Below are positions 1 to 8,593 of a stretch of 60,591 bases of DNA, piece by piece. A program made the translations under genes and the position numbers. Below the pieces are notes generated by a model. That model searched no databases. It was given only the letters and a program-made list of their open reading frames with translations, and was not told the origin of the DNA. The stretch lies in the NCBI GenBank assembly GCA_947456245.1, contig CANGPS010000010.1, positions 1 to 60,591 on the forward strand, read 5' to 3'. The first letter of the stretch is position 1; each line of letters opens with the position of its first letter. Origin of the DNA: Acidimicrobiaceae bacterium (lineage in GTDB: Bacteria; Actinomycetota; Acidimicrobiia; Acidimicrobiales; RAAP-2).

Positions 1-2076
1 CAGGAGCGAGCCCACGGCCGGGGCGACGTAGCGGGCCCAGGCGGCGGAGATGTGCCAGGGGTCGTGGTAGACGAGCCGGTGGTTGACGATGACCGGGCAT
101 GTCGCCGACGTGCAGAACAGTGGACGCACGGAGGCCACCGGAGCGCCGGACGCGCGTCCGGCCGCCCGGAGGGCGGCGGCGAACGCGCCAAAGCTCGCAT
201 CGAGCGTGGTGACCGGGAGGTTGCAGCCGCTGAGGTGATTCGGTTGCTCGGCCACGCACTCGGCCGGGGCGAGACCGGTCCACCGGCCGGCGAACCATGG
301 CACCGGACCGAGCAGGACCACCGCCCCGCTGGCCGACCGGAGCGAGGTGACCAGCGCAGACGCCCCCCGGGCGTCAGCCGCAGCCGGCGCACCGACGGTG
401 GGTGCGCCGGTCGCCACCACGACGTCCGGATGGATGGCGGCGATCTGGGTGGCAGACCAGCGATGGAAGGCCCGGCACGAGGCGCTCCGGCCGCCGGCTC
501 CCTTGGTCGTGAGCCATGGCGGGCAGCCGTCGCGCCCGAGGAGGACGAGCCGCCACCCGTCGGCCTTGGCCAGGGCGATGAACGACGTCGACCACATCAT
601 GGCCTGCGAGTCGCCGAGCAGGACCATGGTCCTCGATGCCGTGGCGTCGCCGAGGACGCAGAGCGGCCCGCGGGCCATGTCGTCGAGCTGGGCGATGCAC
701 GAGGCGGGGATCGAGGGATCCCGCAGCGGCGAGGAGTGCAGCGACGAGAACGACGGCACGAGGATCCGAGGCGCCCGCTCGGCTCCGGCCGCCGCGGCGA
801 CGTCGGAGCGGACCGTGCCGAGCGAGGCCGTCGACGGACCGGGCGGCCGGCCCGACGAGCCGGGGAGGGGATTGGCCCAGATCAGCACCGAGCACAGCGC
901 CACCGACGCCGCGACCAGCACCGCCCCGAGCGCCACGCTGCGGCCAGGACGGCGGGCCAGGCCCACCGAGTGGCGGATGGGGTTCTCGACCAATCGATAG
1001 GTGGCGATCGCGAGCACGAGCGAGAGGCCGAGGAGCAGCGCACGCTCGGTCCACCGCAGCGGGCCCGTGGACTGCTGCTGAGCCAGGACGAGGATCGGAT
1101 AGTGCCAGAGGTAGAGCGAGAAGGAGATGGCGCCGATCTGGATCCCGGGCCACGTGCCGAGGAGCAGCTCCGCCCCGCCCCGCGGTGCGGGCGTGCCACC
1201 GGCGATCACCAGAGCCGCGCCCACCACGGGGAGCAGGGCGGCCGACCCCGGCCACGGGGTTGACGTGGTGACCGTGACCGCGGCGAGACCGATGCCGACG
1301 AGCCCGATCCAGGTCATGGCCGCCGCCACCCTGGACGGGAGCCGCCGCAGCTGCGGTGCCAGGACGGCGACGAGTCCGCCGAGGGCGAGCTCCCAGGCCC
1401 GGGTGAGCGGTGAGTAGAAGGCGGTGACGGGATCCGATCCGGTCTGGAGCACCGAGAGCACCAGGGAGGCACCGGCCACCACCAGCAGCATCCCGGCGAT
1501 CCCCCTCCGCCCCCACCGACGGGCGGTGAGCACCGCCGTGCCGGCGAAGAGGAGCGGGAACACCACGTAGAACTGCTCCTCGACGGCGAGCGACCAGTAG
1601 TTCAGGAGCGGCGACGCCGTGCCCTGAGCCCCGAGGTAGTCGTTGTGGACGGCGGCGAAGTGGACGTTCGAGAGGAACACCGAGGACCAGAGGCCGTCGA
1701 CGGCCACGTCACGACCGCGCAGGATCCCCTCGAGGACATAGGTGGCCACCACCGTCGCGGCGATGACCAGCGAGGCGGCGGGCAGGATGCGCCGAGCTCG
1801 CCGGGCGTAGAAGCCGAGGAATGAGGTCGAGTGCGTCGCCGCCCGCTCTCGGAGCAGCAGGCCGGTGATGACGAAGCCGGAGATGACGAAGAAGACGTCG
1901 ACGCCGACGAAGCCACCGGTCAGCACCGGGGCCTTGGCGTGGAAGGCGAGCACCAGCACGACAGCCACAGCACGGAGGCCCTGGACGTCGGGTCGGAAGG
2001 GCCGATCGCCCGGAGCGGTCCCGATCTCCTCGCCGTCCGGCCGTAGCCGGGCGACCTCCGGGGGCGTCGTGCTCAT
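1..2076 (-). CDS. Acyltransferase-3 / SGNH fusion (OafA-like), C-terminus cut by window edge
   Basis: Membrane O-acyltransferase that probably acetylates or acylates a cell-surface polysaccharide. The frame is open from the ATG at 2076 to base 1 (692 codons). The N-terminal AT3 domain shows the RPDVQGLRA and AFHAKAP motifs, FVGVDVFFVISGF, a WSLAVEEQFY motif and ISFSLYLWHYP further on, in a multi-helix membrane region (about residues 30-400). A C-terminal periplasmic SGNH domain follows, with GDSQ at residues 488-491 (bases 615-604) and the DPWH catalytic motif at residues 672-675 (bases 63-52). The DPWH motif normally lies very near the end, so few residues are missing. It is divergent from the permease at 2176. 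The many other frames open here are shadows of this gene. Confidence 0.9.
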   Translation of the reverse strand, partial: MSTTPPEVARLRPDGEEIGTAPGDRPFRPDVQGLRAVAVVLVLAFHAKAPVLTGGFVGVDVFFVISGFVITGLLLRERAATHSTSFLGFYARRARRILPAASLVIAATVVATYVLEGILRGRDVAVDGLWSSVFLSNVHFAAVHNDYLGAQGTASPLLNYWSLAVEEQFYVVFPLLFAGTAVLTARRWGRRGIAGMLLVVAGASLVLSVLQTGSDPVTAFYSPLTRAWELALGGLVAVLAPQLRRLPSRVAAAMTWIGLVGIGLAAVTVTTSTPWPGSAALLPVVGAALVIAGGTPAPRGGAELLLGTWPGIQIGAISFSLYLWHYPILVLAQQQSTGPLRWTERALLLGLSLVLAIATYRLVENPIRHSVGLARRPGRSVALGAVLVAASVALCSVLIWANPLPGSSGRPPGPSTASLGTVRSDVAAAAGAERAPRILVPSFSSLHSSPLRDPSIPASCIAQLDDMARGPLCVLGDATASRTMVLLGDSQAMMWSTSFIALAKADGWRLVLLGRDGCPPWLTTKGAGGRSASCRAFHRWSATQIAAIHPDVVVATGAPTVGAPAAADARGASALVTSLRSASGAVVLLGPVPWFAGRWTGLAPAECVAEQPNHLSGCNLPVTTLDASFGAFAAALRAAGRASGAPVASVRPLFCTSATCPVIVNHRLVYHDPWHISAAWARYVAPAVGSLL

Positions 2077-2175
2077 CCGACGACGCTACCAACTCGGTCC
2101 TGCCAGACCTCGGCCCCGACATCGCTCCTACGCTCGGTTCCACGGTCCGGTGGGCCCGAGGCAGGGAGGTGGCGC

Positions 2176-3834
2176 ATGGCACAGGCGGAGGACCTGCGTC
2201 GCGACGTCGGCTTCTTCGGGCTGCTGTGGATCTCGACCGGGACCGATCTCGGCTCGGGGTGGCTGTTCGGAGCGTTCGCGGCCGTGACCATCGCGGGCCC
2301 GGCCGCGCTCATCGCCTGGGCCGTCGCCTCGGTGATCATCATCCTGCTGGCGCTCGTCCACGCCGAGCTCGGGTCCATGTTCCCCGAGAGCGGCGGGACC
2401 GGTCGGTTCCCCCACTACGCCTTCGGCTCGCTGGCCGGTGCCACCTTCGGGTGGTTCTCGTATGTTCAGGCCGCCACGATCGCCCCCATCGAGGTGCTCG
2501 CCGCCATCGAGTACCTCTCAACCGCGTCGTGGGCCAGCGGGCTCTACCACCCGTCCACGGGGACGTTGAGCCCGAGCGGCGTCCTCGTGGCCATCGTCAT
2601 GATGCTCCTCTTCGTCACCGTGAACCTGCTCGGGATCCGCTGGCTGTCGCGGGCGAACTCGATCATCACGGTCTGGAAGGTCGCCATCCCGATCGCCACC
2701 ATCGCGATCCTGATGACGACCCACTTCCACCCCGGGAACTTCACCGCCGCCGGCGGGTTCTTCGTCCACGGCTCCCCGGGTCCGGCGGAGTCCATCCTGC
2801 GCGCCATCACCGGTGGCGGCATCGTCTTCTCCCTGATGGGGTTCGAGGGGGCCCTCCAGATCGGCGGCGAGAGCTCCGACCCCGCTCGAGACCTCCCGCG
2901 GGCCGTGATCGGGGCCGCGCTGCTGTGCACGGTGATCTACGTCGGTGCCCAGGTGGCGTTCATCGGGGCACTCGAGCCGGCCACCCTGCTCCACTACGGG
3001 ACCTGGACCGGCCTGGCGGCGGACACCCAGCTCGCCCAGGCGCCCTTCTTCGCCCTCACCGCCATGCTCGGGCTCGTCTGGCTCTCCACGCTGCTGCGGG
3101 TCGACGCCGTCATCTCCCCGAGCGGCACCGGCCTGCTCTACCTCACCTCGGCGTCGCGGCTGAGCTTCGGCCTCTCGCGGAGCGGCTACATCCCGAAGGT
3201 CTTCCTCGTCGAGGAGCACCGCACCCGGGTGCCGATCCTCGGCGTGCTGCTCTCCGCCGGCCTCGGCCTGCTGTTCCTGCTCCCCTTCCCCAGCTGGAGC
3301 AAGCTCGTCAGCGTCGTCACCGGGGCCGCCGTGCTGATGTACGCCGGCGCTCCGCTCGCCCTCGGTGCCCTGCGCCGATCCCAGCCCGAGGCGCACCGGT
3401 CGTATCGGCTCCCCCTCGCCGGGCTGCTCGCGCCCCTGGCCTTCGTCGCCGCCACGCTGATCGTCTACTGGGCGGGATGGCAGACCATCTCGACCCTGAT
3501 GCTGGTGCTGCTCCTCGGCTTCGGGCTCATGGCCCTCGCCAGGGTGCTCAGGCTCGACGAGGATCCGCCCCGGATCGAGTGGATGGCGGGCTGGTGGCTC
3601 TTCCCCTACCTCGGCGGCATCAGCCTGCTCTCGTACCTCGGCAACTTCGGGCCAGGCGGCATCCTCGGTGGCGTGGGCCCGTTCCACGATGTCCTCGTCG
3701 GCGGCCAGGGGCGGATCCCCCTCTGGGTCGACATGGGGGTCGTGACGGTCTTCAGCCTGGTGGTCTACGCCGGGGCGATGGCGCAGTCACGACGGTCCAC
3801 GTCGATCAGTGGGCGGGAGCCTCATCGTCGCTGA
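2176..3834 (+). CDS. APC-family amino-acid permease
   Basis: 552-residue integral membrane protein with the amino acid/polyamine/organocation fold and about 12 hydrophobic segments. The first helix carries the GSGWLFGAF substrate-binding stretch typical of APC permeases, followed by helices up to about residue 530. The substrate cannot be read from sequence. The ATG at 2176 is preceded by a good ribosome site (GGGAGGTGG, 2164-2172). The gene ends inside the last 29 bases of the convergent KimA-like gene, so the two 3' ends overlap. Confidence 0.85.
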   Translation: MAQAEDLRRDVGFFGLLWISTGTDLGSGWLFGAFAAVTIAGPAALIAWAVASVIIILLALVHAELGSMFPESGGTGRFPHYAFGSLAGATFGWFSYVQAATIAPIEVLAAIEYLSTASWASGLYHPSTGTLSPSGVLVAIVMMLLFVTVNLLGIRWLSRANSIITVWKVAIPIATIAILMTTHFHPGNFTAAGGFFVHGSPGPAESILRAITGGGIVFSLMGFEGALQIGGESSDPARDLPRAVIGAALLCTVIYVGAQVAFIGALEPATLLHYGTWTGLAADTQLAQAPFFALTAMLGLVWLSTLLRVDAVISPSGTGLLYLTSASRLSFGLSRSGYIPKVFLVEEHRTRVPILGVLLSAGLGLLFLLPFPSWSKLVSVVTGAAVLMYAGAPLALGALRRSQPEAHRSYRLPLAGLLAPLAFVAATLIVYWAGWQTISTLMLVLLLGFGLMALARVLRLDEDPPRIEWMAGWWLFPYLGGISLLSYLGNFGPGGILGGVGPFHDVLVGGQGRIPLWVDMGVVTVFSLVVYAGAMAQSRRSTSISGREPHRR

Positions 3835-6211
3835 CCCCGGCGATCAGCTCGTAGTCCGGGTTCAGCATGGCCATCGAGTGCTCCCAGGAGCCGACCATGC
3901 CCTCGACCACGAGCCGGGCACCGGGCTCGATGCCGGGGATGTTGGGGCGTCCCTGGAACACGAGCAGCAGCGTGCCGGACTCGTCGGCCAGCGTGCACTC
4001 GAGGTTCGACGCCGCCGTCCCGGTCTGGACCCGCACGGACTTGATGCGTCCGGCCACCTTGGCCCGCTGGCGCCACTCGGTGTCGCTGATGGCCACTGCG
4101 CCGACCGAGCGCTCGCGGAGGCGCTCGTCCCCGGGCAGGGCGCTCTTGTCGCGCCGGCGGTGGGAGTCCTCGCCGGCCCTGCGCTCGGCCGCGATGTCCG
4201 TCTCGATCTCGGTCTCGAGCCCGATCTTGCGCTCGTAGTCGTAGAAGTTGAAGGGGACGATGGTGGCGCTGACGTGCGGCACGATGGCCACGGCCTGGAC
4301 GATCGAGTCCGCCGTCCGGTCGTGGAGGACCCGGCTGAGTCGCGAGTTGAAGGCCCGGCGGGGCAGCAGGATGGTGCACTCGACGTCCGGGTCGGCCACG
4401 ATCTCGGCCACGAGCTCGATCGCCGCGCGCTCGAGCCGGCGGTCCGGGCAGGCGATCACGTCGAGCGGCATCCACTTCGGCGCCACCTCGGCCCAGCGGT
4501 CGACGAGGTTCTTGGTCACCTTGTCGTCGATGTCGAAGTGCACCGCCCGCGTCGAGCGCGAGAGGGTGCGGGCATAGGCGATGGCCCGGGAGGCGGCCAT
4601 GTCGAGCGAGTCGACGAAGACGATGACCGTGTGGCGGCGCTGCGAGGCGCGCTCGTCGACGGCGGCCGACTCGACCCGCAGCACCTCCTCCTCCTTGGCG
4701 TAGGAGCGGCGCAGCCGCAGCAGCGCCCAGAACATGATCGGGGCCACCACCACGATGATCCAGGCCCCCTCGCGGAACTTGGCCACGATGAAGATGGCCA
4801 CCACGATGAACGACAGCACGCCAGAGGTGCCGTTCACGATGATCCCCCAGCGCCAGCGGCCCGTCCGGCGGTCGAGATGGTGCTTGACCATGCCGGCACC
4901 GGCGATGGTGAACGAGGTGAACACGCCCACGGCGTAGAGGGCGACGAGGCGGCTGACCTGGGCGTCGTAGATGACGATCAGGACGATGGCCACGGCCCCG
5001 AGGATGATGATGCCGTTCGAGAAGGCGAGGCGGTGGCCTCGCTTCGTCATCTGTCGGGGCAGGAAGTGGTCGTTGGCCACGAAGCTCGCCAGGAACGGGA
5101 ATCCGTTGAAGGCGGTGTTGCCGCCCGTGTAGAGGATCAGCACGGTGGCGAACTGCACCACGAGGAACAGGATGTGGCCGAGCGCCCCCGTGCCGAGGAC
5201 CGCCTTGACCTCCTGAGAGACGACGGTCGGGGTGCCCTGGGCGAAGGGGACGGCGTGGGTCCAGCTGGCCAGCAGGGCGGTGCCGATGACGAGGAACCCG
5301 AGGACCGTGCTCATCGCCACCAGCGTCTGGCGGGCGTTGCGGCTCGCCGGGTTGCGGAATGCGCCGACGGAGTCGCTGATGGCCTCGAGGCCGGTGAGGG
5401 AGGATCCGCCGTTGGCGAAGGCGCGGAGCAGCTGGATGTAGGCCAGGCCCATGAGCCAGCCCGTCCCGGTGGTGCCGAACTGGTGGTCGACGAGCAGGTT
5501 GTGGGCCGGGATCGGGAGGACCTTGAGCGTCCCGGCGATCTCCTTCCAGAACCCGACGAGGATGATGCCGGCGAGGGCAACGACGTAGAAGTAGGTCGGG
5601 AAGGCGAAGATCCGGCCAGCCTCCTTGATGCCGCGCAGGTTGCCGTAGATGAGGACGAGGACGACGCCGATGGTGATGATCAGCGTGGCGCCCTTGAGGC
5701 CCGGCACCGCCGAGGTCAGCGCGGCGGTCCCGGCCGAGGACTGCACGGCGACGGTCACGGTGTAGTCGATGAGCAGGGCGACCGAGGCGATCTGGGCCAC
5801 CTTGGGACCGAAGTTGTCGCGGGCCACGATGTAGGAGCCGCCGATGCGGGTGTAGTAGCCGATGACGTCGAAGTACGACAGGGTGACGAAGAACAGGATC
5901 CCGATGATGGCCATCGAGATCGGCACCACCAGGGTGAAGGCGGCCAGCCCGATGTAGGGCGTCATCTGGGTCAGGATCTGCTCGGTGCCGTAGGCCGAGG
6001 ACGAGATGCAGTCGGGGGCGAGCACGCCGAGGGCGGTGGGCTTGCCCATGCGCTCGCTGGCGAGCTGCTCGGTGACGAGCGGCTTTCCGAGGAGCCGGTT
6101 CTTGATGCGGTAGCCGGTGGACTCGGGGAACTGCCTGGCGAGGTTCCGCGCCACGGTCCGGCGAGGGACGAGCCGCTCAGAGGCGGTGTCGACTCCTTGG
6201 GTCTCGGCCAT
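3806..6211 (-). CDS. KimA-like potassium/APC transporter fused to C-terminal OB-fold domain
   Basis: 801 residues, longer than ordinary KimA/YdaO-type transporters (about 610-670). Residues 1-60 are cytosolic. About 60-500 form the APC membrane core, beginning with the SSSAYGTEQIL signature seen in actinobacterial KimA-like proteins. About 500-690 are a soluble domain with a VIVFVDSLD strand and an LPRRAFNS segment. The last ~98 residues (about 704-801) are an OB-fold strand pattern (KVAGRIKSVRV ... LECTLADESGTLLLVFQGR ... GARLVVEGMVG). The role is probably K+ uptake: it is divergent from two TrkA/RCK genes, the arrangement of Rv2690c with ceoB-ceoC in Mycobacterium tuberculosis. There the OB protein (Rv2694c) is a separate nearby gene; here it is fused. 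The start is the ATG at 6211. Confidence 0.85.
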   Translation of the reverse strand: MAETQGVDTASERLVPRRTVARNLARQFPESTGYRIKNRLLGKPLVTEQLASERMGKPTALGVLAPDCISSSAYGTEQILTQMTPYIGLAAFTLVVPISMAIIGILFFVTLSYFDVIGYYTRIGGSYIVARDNFGPKVAQIASVALLIDYTVTVAVQSSAGTAALTSAVPGLKGATLIITIGVVLVLIYGNLRGIKEAGRIFAFPTYFYVVALAGIILVGFWKEIAGTLKVLPIPAHNLLVDHQFGTTGTGWLMGLAYIQLLRAFANGGSSLTGLEAISDSVGAFRNPASRNARQTLVAMSTVLGFLVIGTALLASWTHAVPFAQGTPTVVSQEVKAVLGTGALGHILFLVVQFATVLILYTGGNTAFNGFPFLASFVANDHFLPRQMTKRGHRLAFSNGIIILGAVAIVLIVIYDAQVSRLVALYAVGVFTSFTIAGAGMVKHHLDRRTGRWRWGIIVNGTSGVLSFIVVAIFIVAKFREGAWIIVVVAPIMFWALLRLRRSYAKEEEVLRVESAAVDERASQRRHTVIVFVDSLDMAASRAIAYARTLSRSTRAVHFDIDDKVTKNLVDRWAEVAPKWMPLDVIACPDRRLERAAIELVAEIVADPDVECTILLPRRAFNSRLSRVLHDRTADSIVQAVAIVPHVSATIVPFNFYDYERKIGLETEIETDIAAERRAGEDSHRRRDKSALPGDERLRERSVGAVAISDTEWRQRAKVAGRIKSVRVQTGTAASNLECTLADESGTLLLVFQGRPNIPGIEPGARLVVEGMVGSWEHSMAMLNPDYELIAGVSDDEAPAH

Positions 6212-6290
6212 CCGCCCAATCTATGCCCCACCGCAGGCCCAGGAGGAGCCTGACGTTGCGCTGTGCGACGAGATGTGGTCGGATCAGTGC

Positions 6291-6947
6291 ATGAAGCTCG
6301 TCATCGTCGGGTGCGGCCGCGTGGGCTCCGGCCTCGCCAACTCCCTGTCCTCCGAGGGCCACGACATCGTGGTCATCGACAAGTCCAAGCGGGCCTTCCG
6401 TCGCCTCGACGACGGGTTCCCCGGGCAGCGCATCGTCGGGTCGGGCTTCGACAAGGACGCGCTGACCAAGGCGGGGGCCAGCTCGGCCGACGCGCTGGCA
6501 GCCGTGACGAGCGGCGACAACTCGAACATCCTCTGCGCCCGGATCGCCAGGGAGAACTACGGGATCGCCAACGTCGTGGCCCGCATCTACGACCCCCGTC
6601 GAGCTGAGATCTACCAGCGCCTCGGCATCCCGACCGTGGCCACGGTGACCTGGACCATCGACCAGGTGCGGCGCTGGCTCCTGCCCGACGAGGCCAAGTC
6701 CTCCTGGATCGACGCCACCGGGAGCCTCCAGGTCGTGGAGCGCCCGCTGCCGGCGAGCTGGGCCGGGCGACCCCTCGCCGGGCTCAGCGTCCCCGGCCGG
6801 ATCACCCTGATCTCCGTGACCCGCAGCGGCAGCGCCCGTCTCGACTGCAACGAGCTCGTTGGGCAGGACAGCGACATGCTCCAGTTCGCCGTGGCCACCT
6901 CGGCGGTCGCAGAGCTGTCCGAGCTCCTCGAGGGAGGTGGACGATGA
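6291..6947 (+). CDS. trkA: TrkA/RCK potassium-uptake regulatory protein (first of pair)
   Basis: 218 residues. An N-terminal Rossmann RCK_N domain begins at the start codon (VIVGCGRVGSG, NAD-binding glycine motif; acidic end of strand 2 at VVIDKS). An RCK_C (TrkA_C) domain covers about residues 135-215. Such proteins gate K+ transporters in response to nucleotides. The open frame extends further upstream, but the ATG at 6291 begins exactly at the conserved Rossmann strand; the ATG at 6273 is an alternative. No strong ribosome site is visible. It overlaps the next trkA by 4 bases (ATGA), so the two are translationally coupled. It corresponds by order to ceoB of mycobacteria and is divergent from the KimA-like transporter it may control. 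Confidence 0.88.
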   Translation: MKLVIVGCGRVGSGLANSLSSEGHDIVVIDKSKRAFRRLDDGFPGQRIVGSGFDKDALTKAGASSADALAAVTSGDNSNILCARIARENYGIANVVARIYDPRRAEIYQRLGIPTVATVTWTIDQVRRWLLPDEAKSSWIDATGSLQVVERPLPASWAGRPLAGLSVPGRITLISVTRSGSARLDCNELVGQDSDMLQFAVATSAVAELSELLEGGGR

Positions 6948-7606
6948 AGGTCCTCATCGCCGGAGCCGGCTCCGTCGGCATCGCCATCGCCGAGGACCTC
7001 TCCTCCAAGGGCTACGACGTCGTGGTCATGGAGCAGGACCAGGCGGTGGTCGAGAAGCACAGCCTCATCACCGGCTACTCCATCGTCGTCGGCGACGCCT
7101 GCGAGGTCTCCTCGCTCCAGCGGGCTGGCGTCGGGGAGGCCGAGGTCGTCGTCGCCGCCACCGGCGATGACGAGGACAACCTCGTTATCTCGCTGCTGTC
7201 CAAGCAGGAGTTCGCCGTCCCACGCGTGGTGGCTCGGGTCAACAACTCGAAGAACAGCTGGCTCTTCAACGAGAGCTGGGGCGTGGACGTCTCGGTGTCG
7301 ACCCCGCAGCAGCTCACCGCCCTGGTGGAGGAGGCCGTGTCGGTCGGGTCCATCGTGCGCCTGCTCGAGTTCGAGCGCGGTGACGCCTCGGTCCTCGAGA
7401 TCACGCTCGACGAGGGATCGGTGGCCATCGGGACCATGCTCGGCGACCTCGACCTCCCACCTGACGTGGCCGTGGTGGCCATCGTGCGCGACGACCGCAT
7501 CACGCGGGCCAGCGACGAGTTCATGCTCCGGGCCAACGACGAGGTCGTGCTCCTCGCCGGCGCCGGCGACGAGGAGGCCATCCAGCAGGCCTTCGGTCGG
7601 GCGTAG
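6944..7606 (+). CDS. trkA: TrkA/RCK potassium-uptake regulatory protein (second of pair)
   Basis: 220 residues. The RCK_N Rossmann motif VLIAGAGSVGIAIAEDL is at the N-terminus, VVVMEQD ends strand 2, and an RCK_C domain with an EVVLLAGAGDEE end sits at the C-terminus. It is the ceoC-like partner of the preceding gene, with which it overlaps by 4 bases. The pair probably assembles into an octameric or hetero-oligomeric gating ring. Its stop (7604-7606) lies 3 bases before a direct-repeat operator of the downstream phosphatase gene, so the HAD gene is likely a separate transcription unit. Confidence 0.9.
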   Translation: MKVLIAGAGSVGIAIAEDLSSKGYDVVVMEQDQAVVEKHSLITGYSIVVGDACEVSSLQRAGVGEAEVVVAATGDDEDNLVISLLSKQEFAVPRVVARVNNSKNSWLFNESWGVDVSVSTPQQLTALVEEAVSVGSIVRLLEFERGDASVLEITLDEGSVAIGTMLGDLDLPPDVAVVAIVRDDRITRASDEFMLRANDEVVLLAGAGDEEAIQQAFGRA

Positions 7607-7609
7607 AGG

Positions 7610-7631
7610 GTTCACCCGACGTTCACCCGGG
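7610..7631 (+). promoter_or_regulatory. Direct-repeat operator, PHO-box-like (two 11-base GTTCACC units)
   Basis: Two adjacent 11-base units begin with the identical eight bases GTTCACCC (7610-7620 and 7621-7631). Streptomyces PhoP boxes are built of 11-base direct repeat units of the form GTTCACCnnnn, and GlnR boxes share the AC-n9-AC spacing also present here. It lies directly upstream of the expected -35 position of the HAD phosphatase promoter (-10 TACGCT at 7659-7664), an activator-type position. Which OmpR-family protein binds is not shown by the sequence. Confidence 0.6.
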
Positions 7632-7658
7632 CGCCGCGCCCGGAGAGGACCCATCCCG

Positions 7659-7664
7659 TACGCT
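7659..7664 (+). promoter_or_regulatory. -10 box of a leaderless promoter for the HAD phosphatase gene
   Basis: TACGCT fits the actinobacterial TANNNT -10 consensus and lies 7 bases before the GTG start at 7672. Transcription would therefore begin at or next to the start codon. No Shine-Dalgarno sequence is present, which agrees with a leaderless transcript. Confidence 0.5.
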
Positions 7665-7671
7665 GGTCGAG

Positions 7672-8478
7672 GTGAGAGCGGCCTTCTTCGATCTGGACAA
7701 GACGGTGATCGCCAAGGCATCGATCGTGGCCTTCGGCCGACCGCTCTTCCGCGAGGGCCTCATCACGCGCCGCACCGTGGCCCGGGCCGTGACCCAGCAG
7801 CTGATCTTCCAGCAGTTCGGCGCCGACGAGGAGCGACTCGAGAAGGTCCGCCAGTCCATGCTGCAGCTGACGAAGGGCTGGGATCGCAACCAGGTCTCGG
7901 CGATCGTGCGCGAGACGCTCATCGAGACCATCGAGCCGCTGATCTACGCCGAGGCGCTCGAGCTGATGGAGGCCCACCGCGCCGCGGGCGACAAGATCTA
8001 CATCGTCTCGGCCGCCCCCGAGGAGATCGTCACCCCGATGGCCGAGCTCCTCGGCGTCGACGGCTCCCTGGCGAGCACCGGGGAGGTCGACGAGCAGGGT
8101 CGCTACACCGGGACCATGGACTTCTACTGCTACGGACCGAACAAGGCTGTGGCCATCACCGAGCTCGCCGAGCGCACCGGGATCGACCTCACGCGGTCGA
8201 GCGCCTACTCCGACTCGGCCACCGACATCCCCATGCTCGAGGTGGTCGGCCACCCCTTCGCCGTGAACCCGGACCGCCCCCTGGCCAAGGCGGCGGCCGA
8301 GCGAGGGTGGGAGATGATGGTCTTCACCAAGCCGGTGAAGCTCAGGGACAAGATGACGCTGCGCACCCCCATCGTGGGCGGCGGCCTGGCCATCGCCGGC
8401 GCGCTGGCGCTGGCGGTGCTGCGGAGCTCGCGCCGGCACCACAGCGGTGGGCCGTCACGGATCAGGACGCCAGCCTGA
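7672..8478 (+). CDS. HAD-IB family phosphatase with C-terminal membrane helix
   Basis: 268 residues from the GTG at 7672. HAD motif I is FFDLDKT (nucleophile Asp7, acid Asp9), motif II is IVSAAPEE, and motif IV is YSDSATDIPM. This is the SerB/CicA-like HAD-IB group, whose members act on phosphoserine, phosphatidylglycerol phosphate or lysophosphatidic acid; the substrate here is unknown. A hydrophobic helix at about residues 233-252 (GGGLAIAGALALAVL) anchors the protein with a short basic tail, which favours a membrane-lipid phosphate substrate. The promoter carries PHO-box-like repeats, fitting a phosphate-related role. The stop codon sits in the loop of a perfect hairpin. Confidence 0.82.
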   Translation: MRAAFFDLDKTVIAKASIVAFGRPLFREGLITRRTVARAVTQQLIFQQFGADEERLEKVRQSMLQLTKGWDRNQVSAIVRETLIETIEPLIYAEALELMEAHRAAGDKIYIVSAAPEEIVTPMAELLGVDGSLASTGEVDEQGRYTGTMDFYCYGPNKAVAITELAERTGIDLTRSSAYSDSATDIPMLEVVGHPFAVNPDRPLAKAAAERGWEMMVFTKPVKLRDKMTLRTPIVGGGLAIAGALALAVLRSSRRHHSGGPSRIRTPA

Positions 8479-8486
8479 GGCTGGCG
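8468..8486. terminator. Perfect hairpin with the HAD gene stop codon as its loop
   Basis: CGCCAGCC (8468-8475), TGA loop (8476-8478) and GGCTGGCG (8479-8486): eight perfect G/C-rich pairs around a three-base loop that is the stop codon. No U-run follows, so it may act as a U-less terminator or an mRNA 3' end stabiliser. Confidence 0.45.
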
Positions 8487-8494
8487 GGGTCAGC

Positions 8495-8575
8495 TCAGGC
8501 CGAGGCGTCCTTGAGGCGCTTGGCGGCCACGAGGCCGACGGCGATGAGCACGGCGATGATGAGGAGCTTCTTCAT
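8495..8575 (-). CDS. Tiny single-helix membrane protein
   Basis: 26-codon frame: Met-Lys-Lys, then a hydrophobic helix (LLIIAVLIAVGLVAA), then a basic tail KRLKDASA. An AGGA ribosome-site-like sequence lies 8-9 bases upstream. It resembles in layout the short 'DLW-39'-type proteins annotated in many actinobacteria, but lacks the DLW residues. It lies just downstream of the sigma factor gene on the same strand (stop of sigma at 8594, gap about 18 bases), so it could be cotranscribed. Function is unknown. Confidence 0.45.
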   Translation of the reverse strand: MKKLLIIAVLIAVGLVAAKRLKDASA

Positions 8576-8593
8576 GGTGTCGATCCTATTCGT

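Noticed and set aside
52-1516. Several long frames on both strands over 52-1516 (up to 403 codons)
   Set aside because: They are Arg/Pro/Gly-rich shadows of the acyltransferase gene, whose own frame (minus, from 2076) shows AT3 and SGNH motifs throughout.
3809-6253. 814-codon plus-strand frame opposite the KimA-like gene
   Set aside because: Composition is charged and repeat-poor with no domain; it is the antisense shadow of a GC-rich gene.
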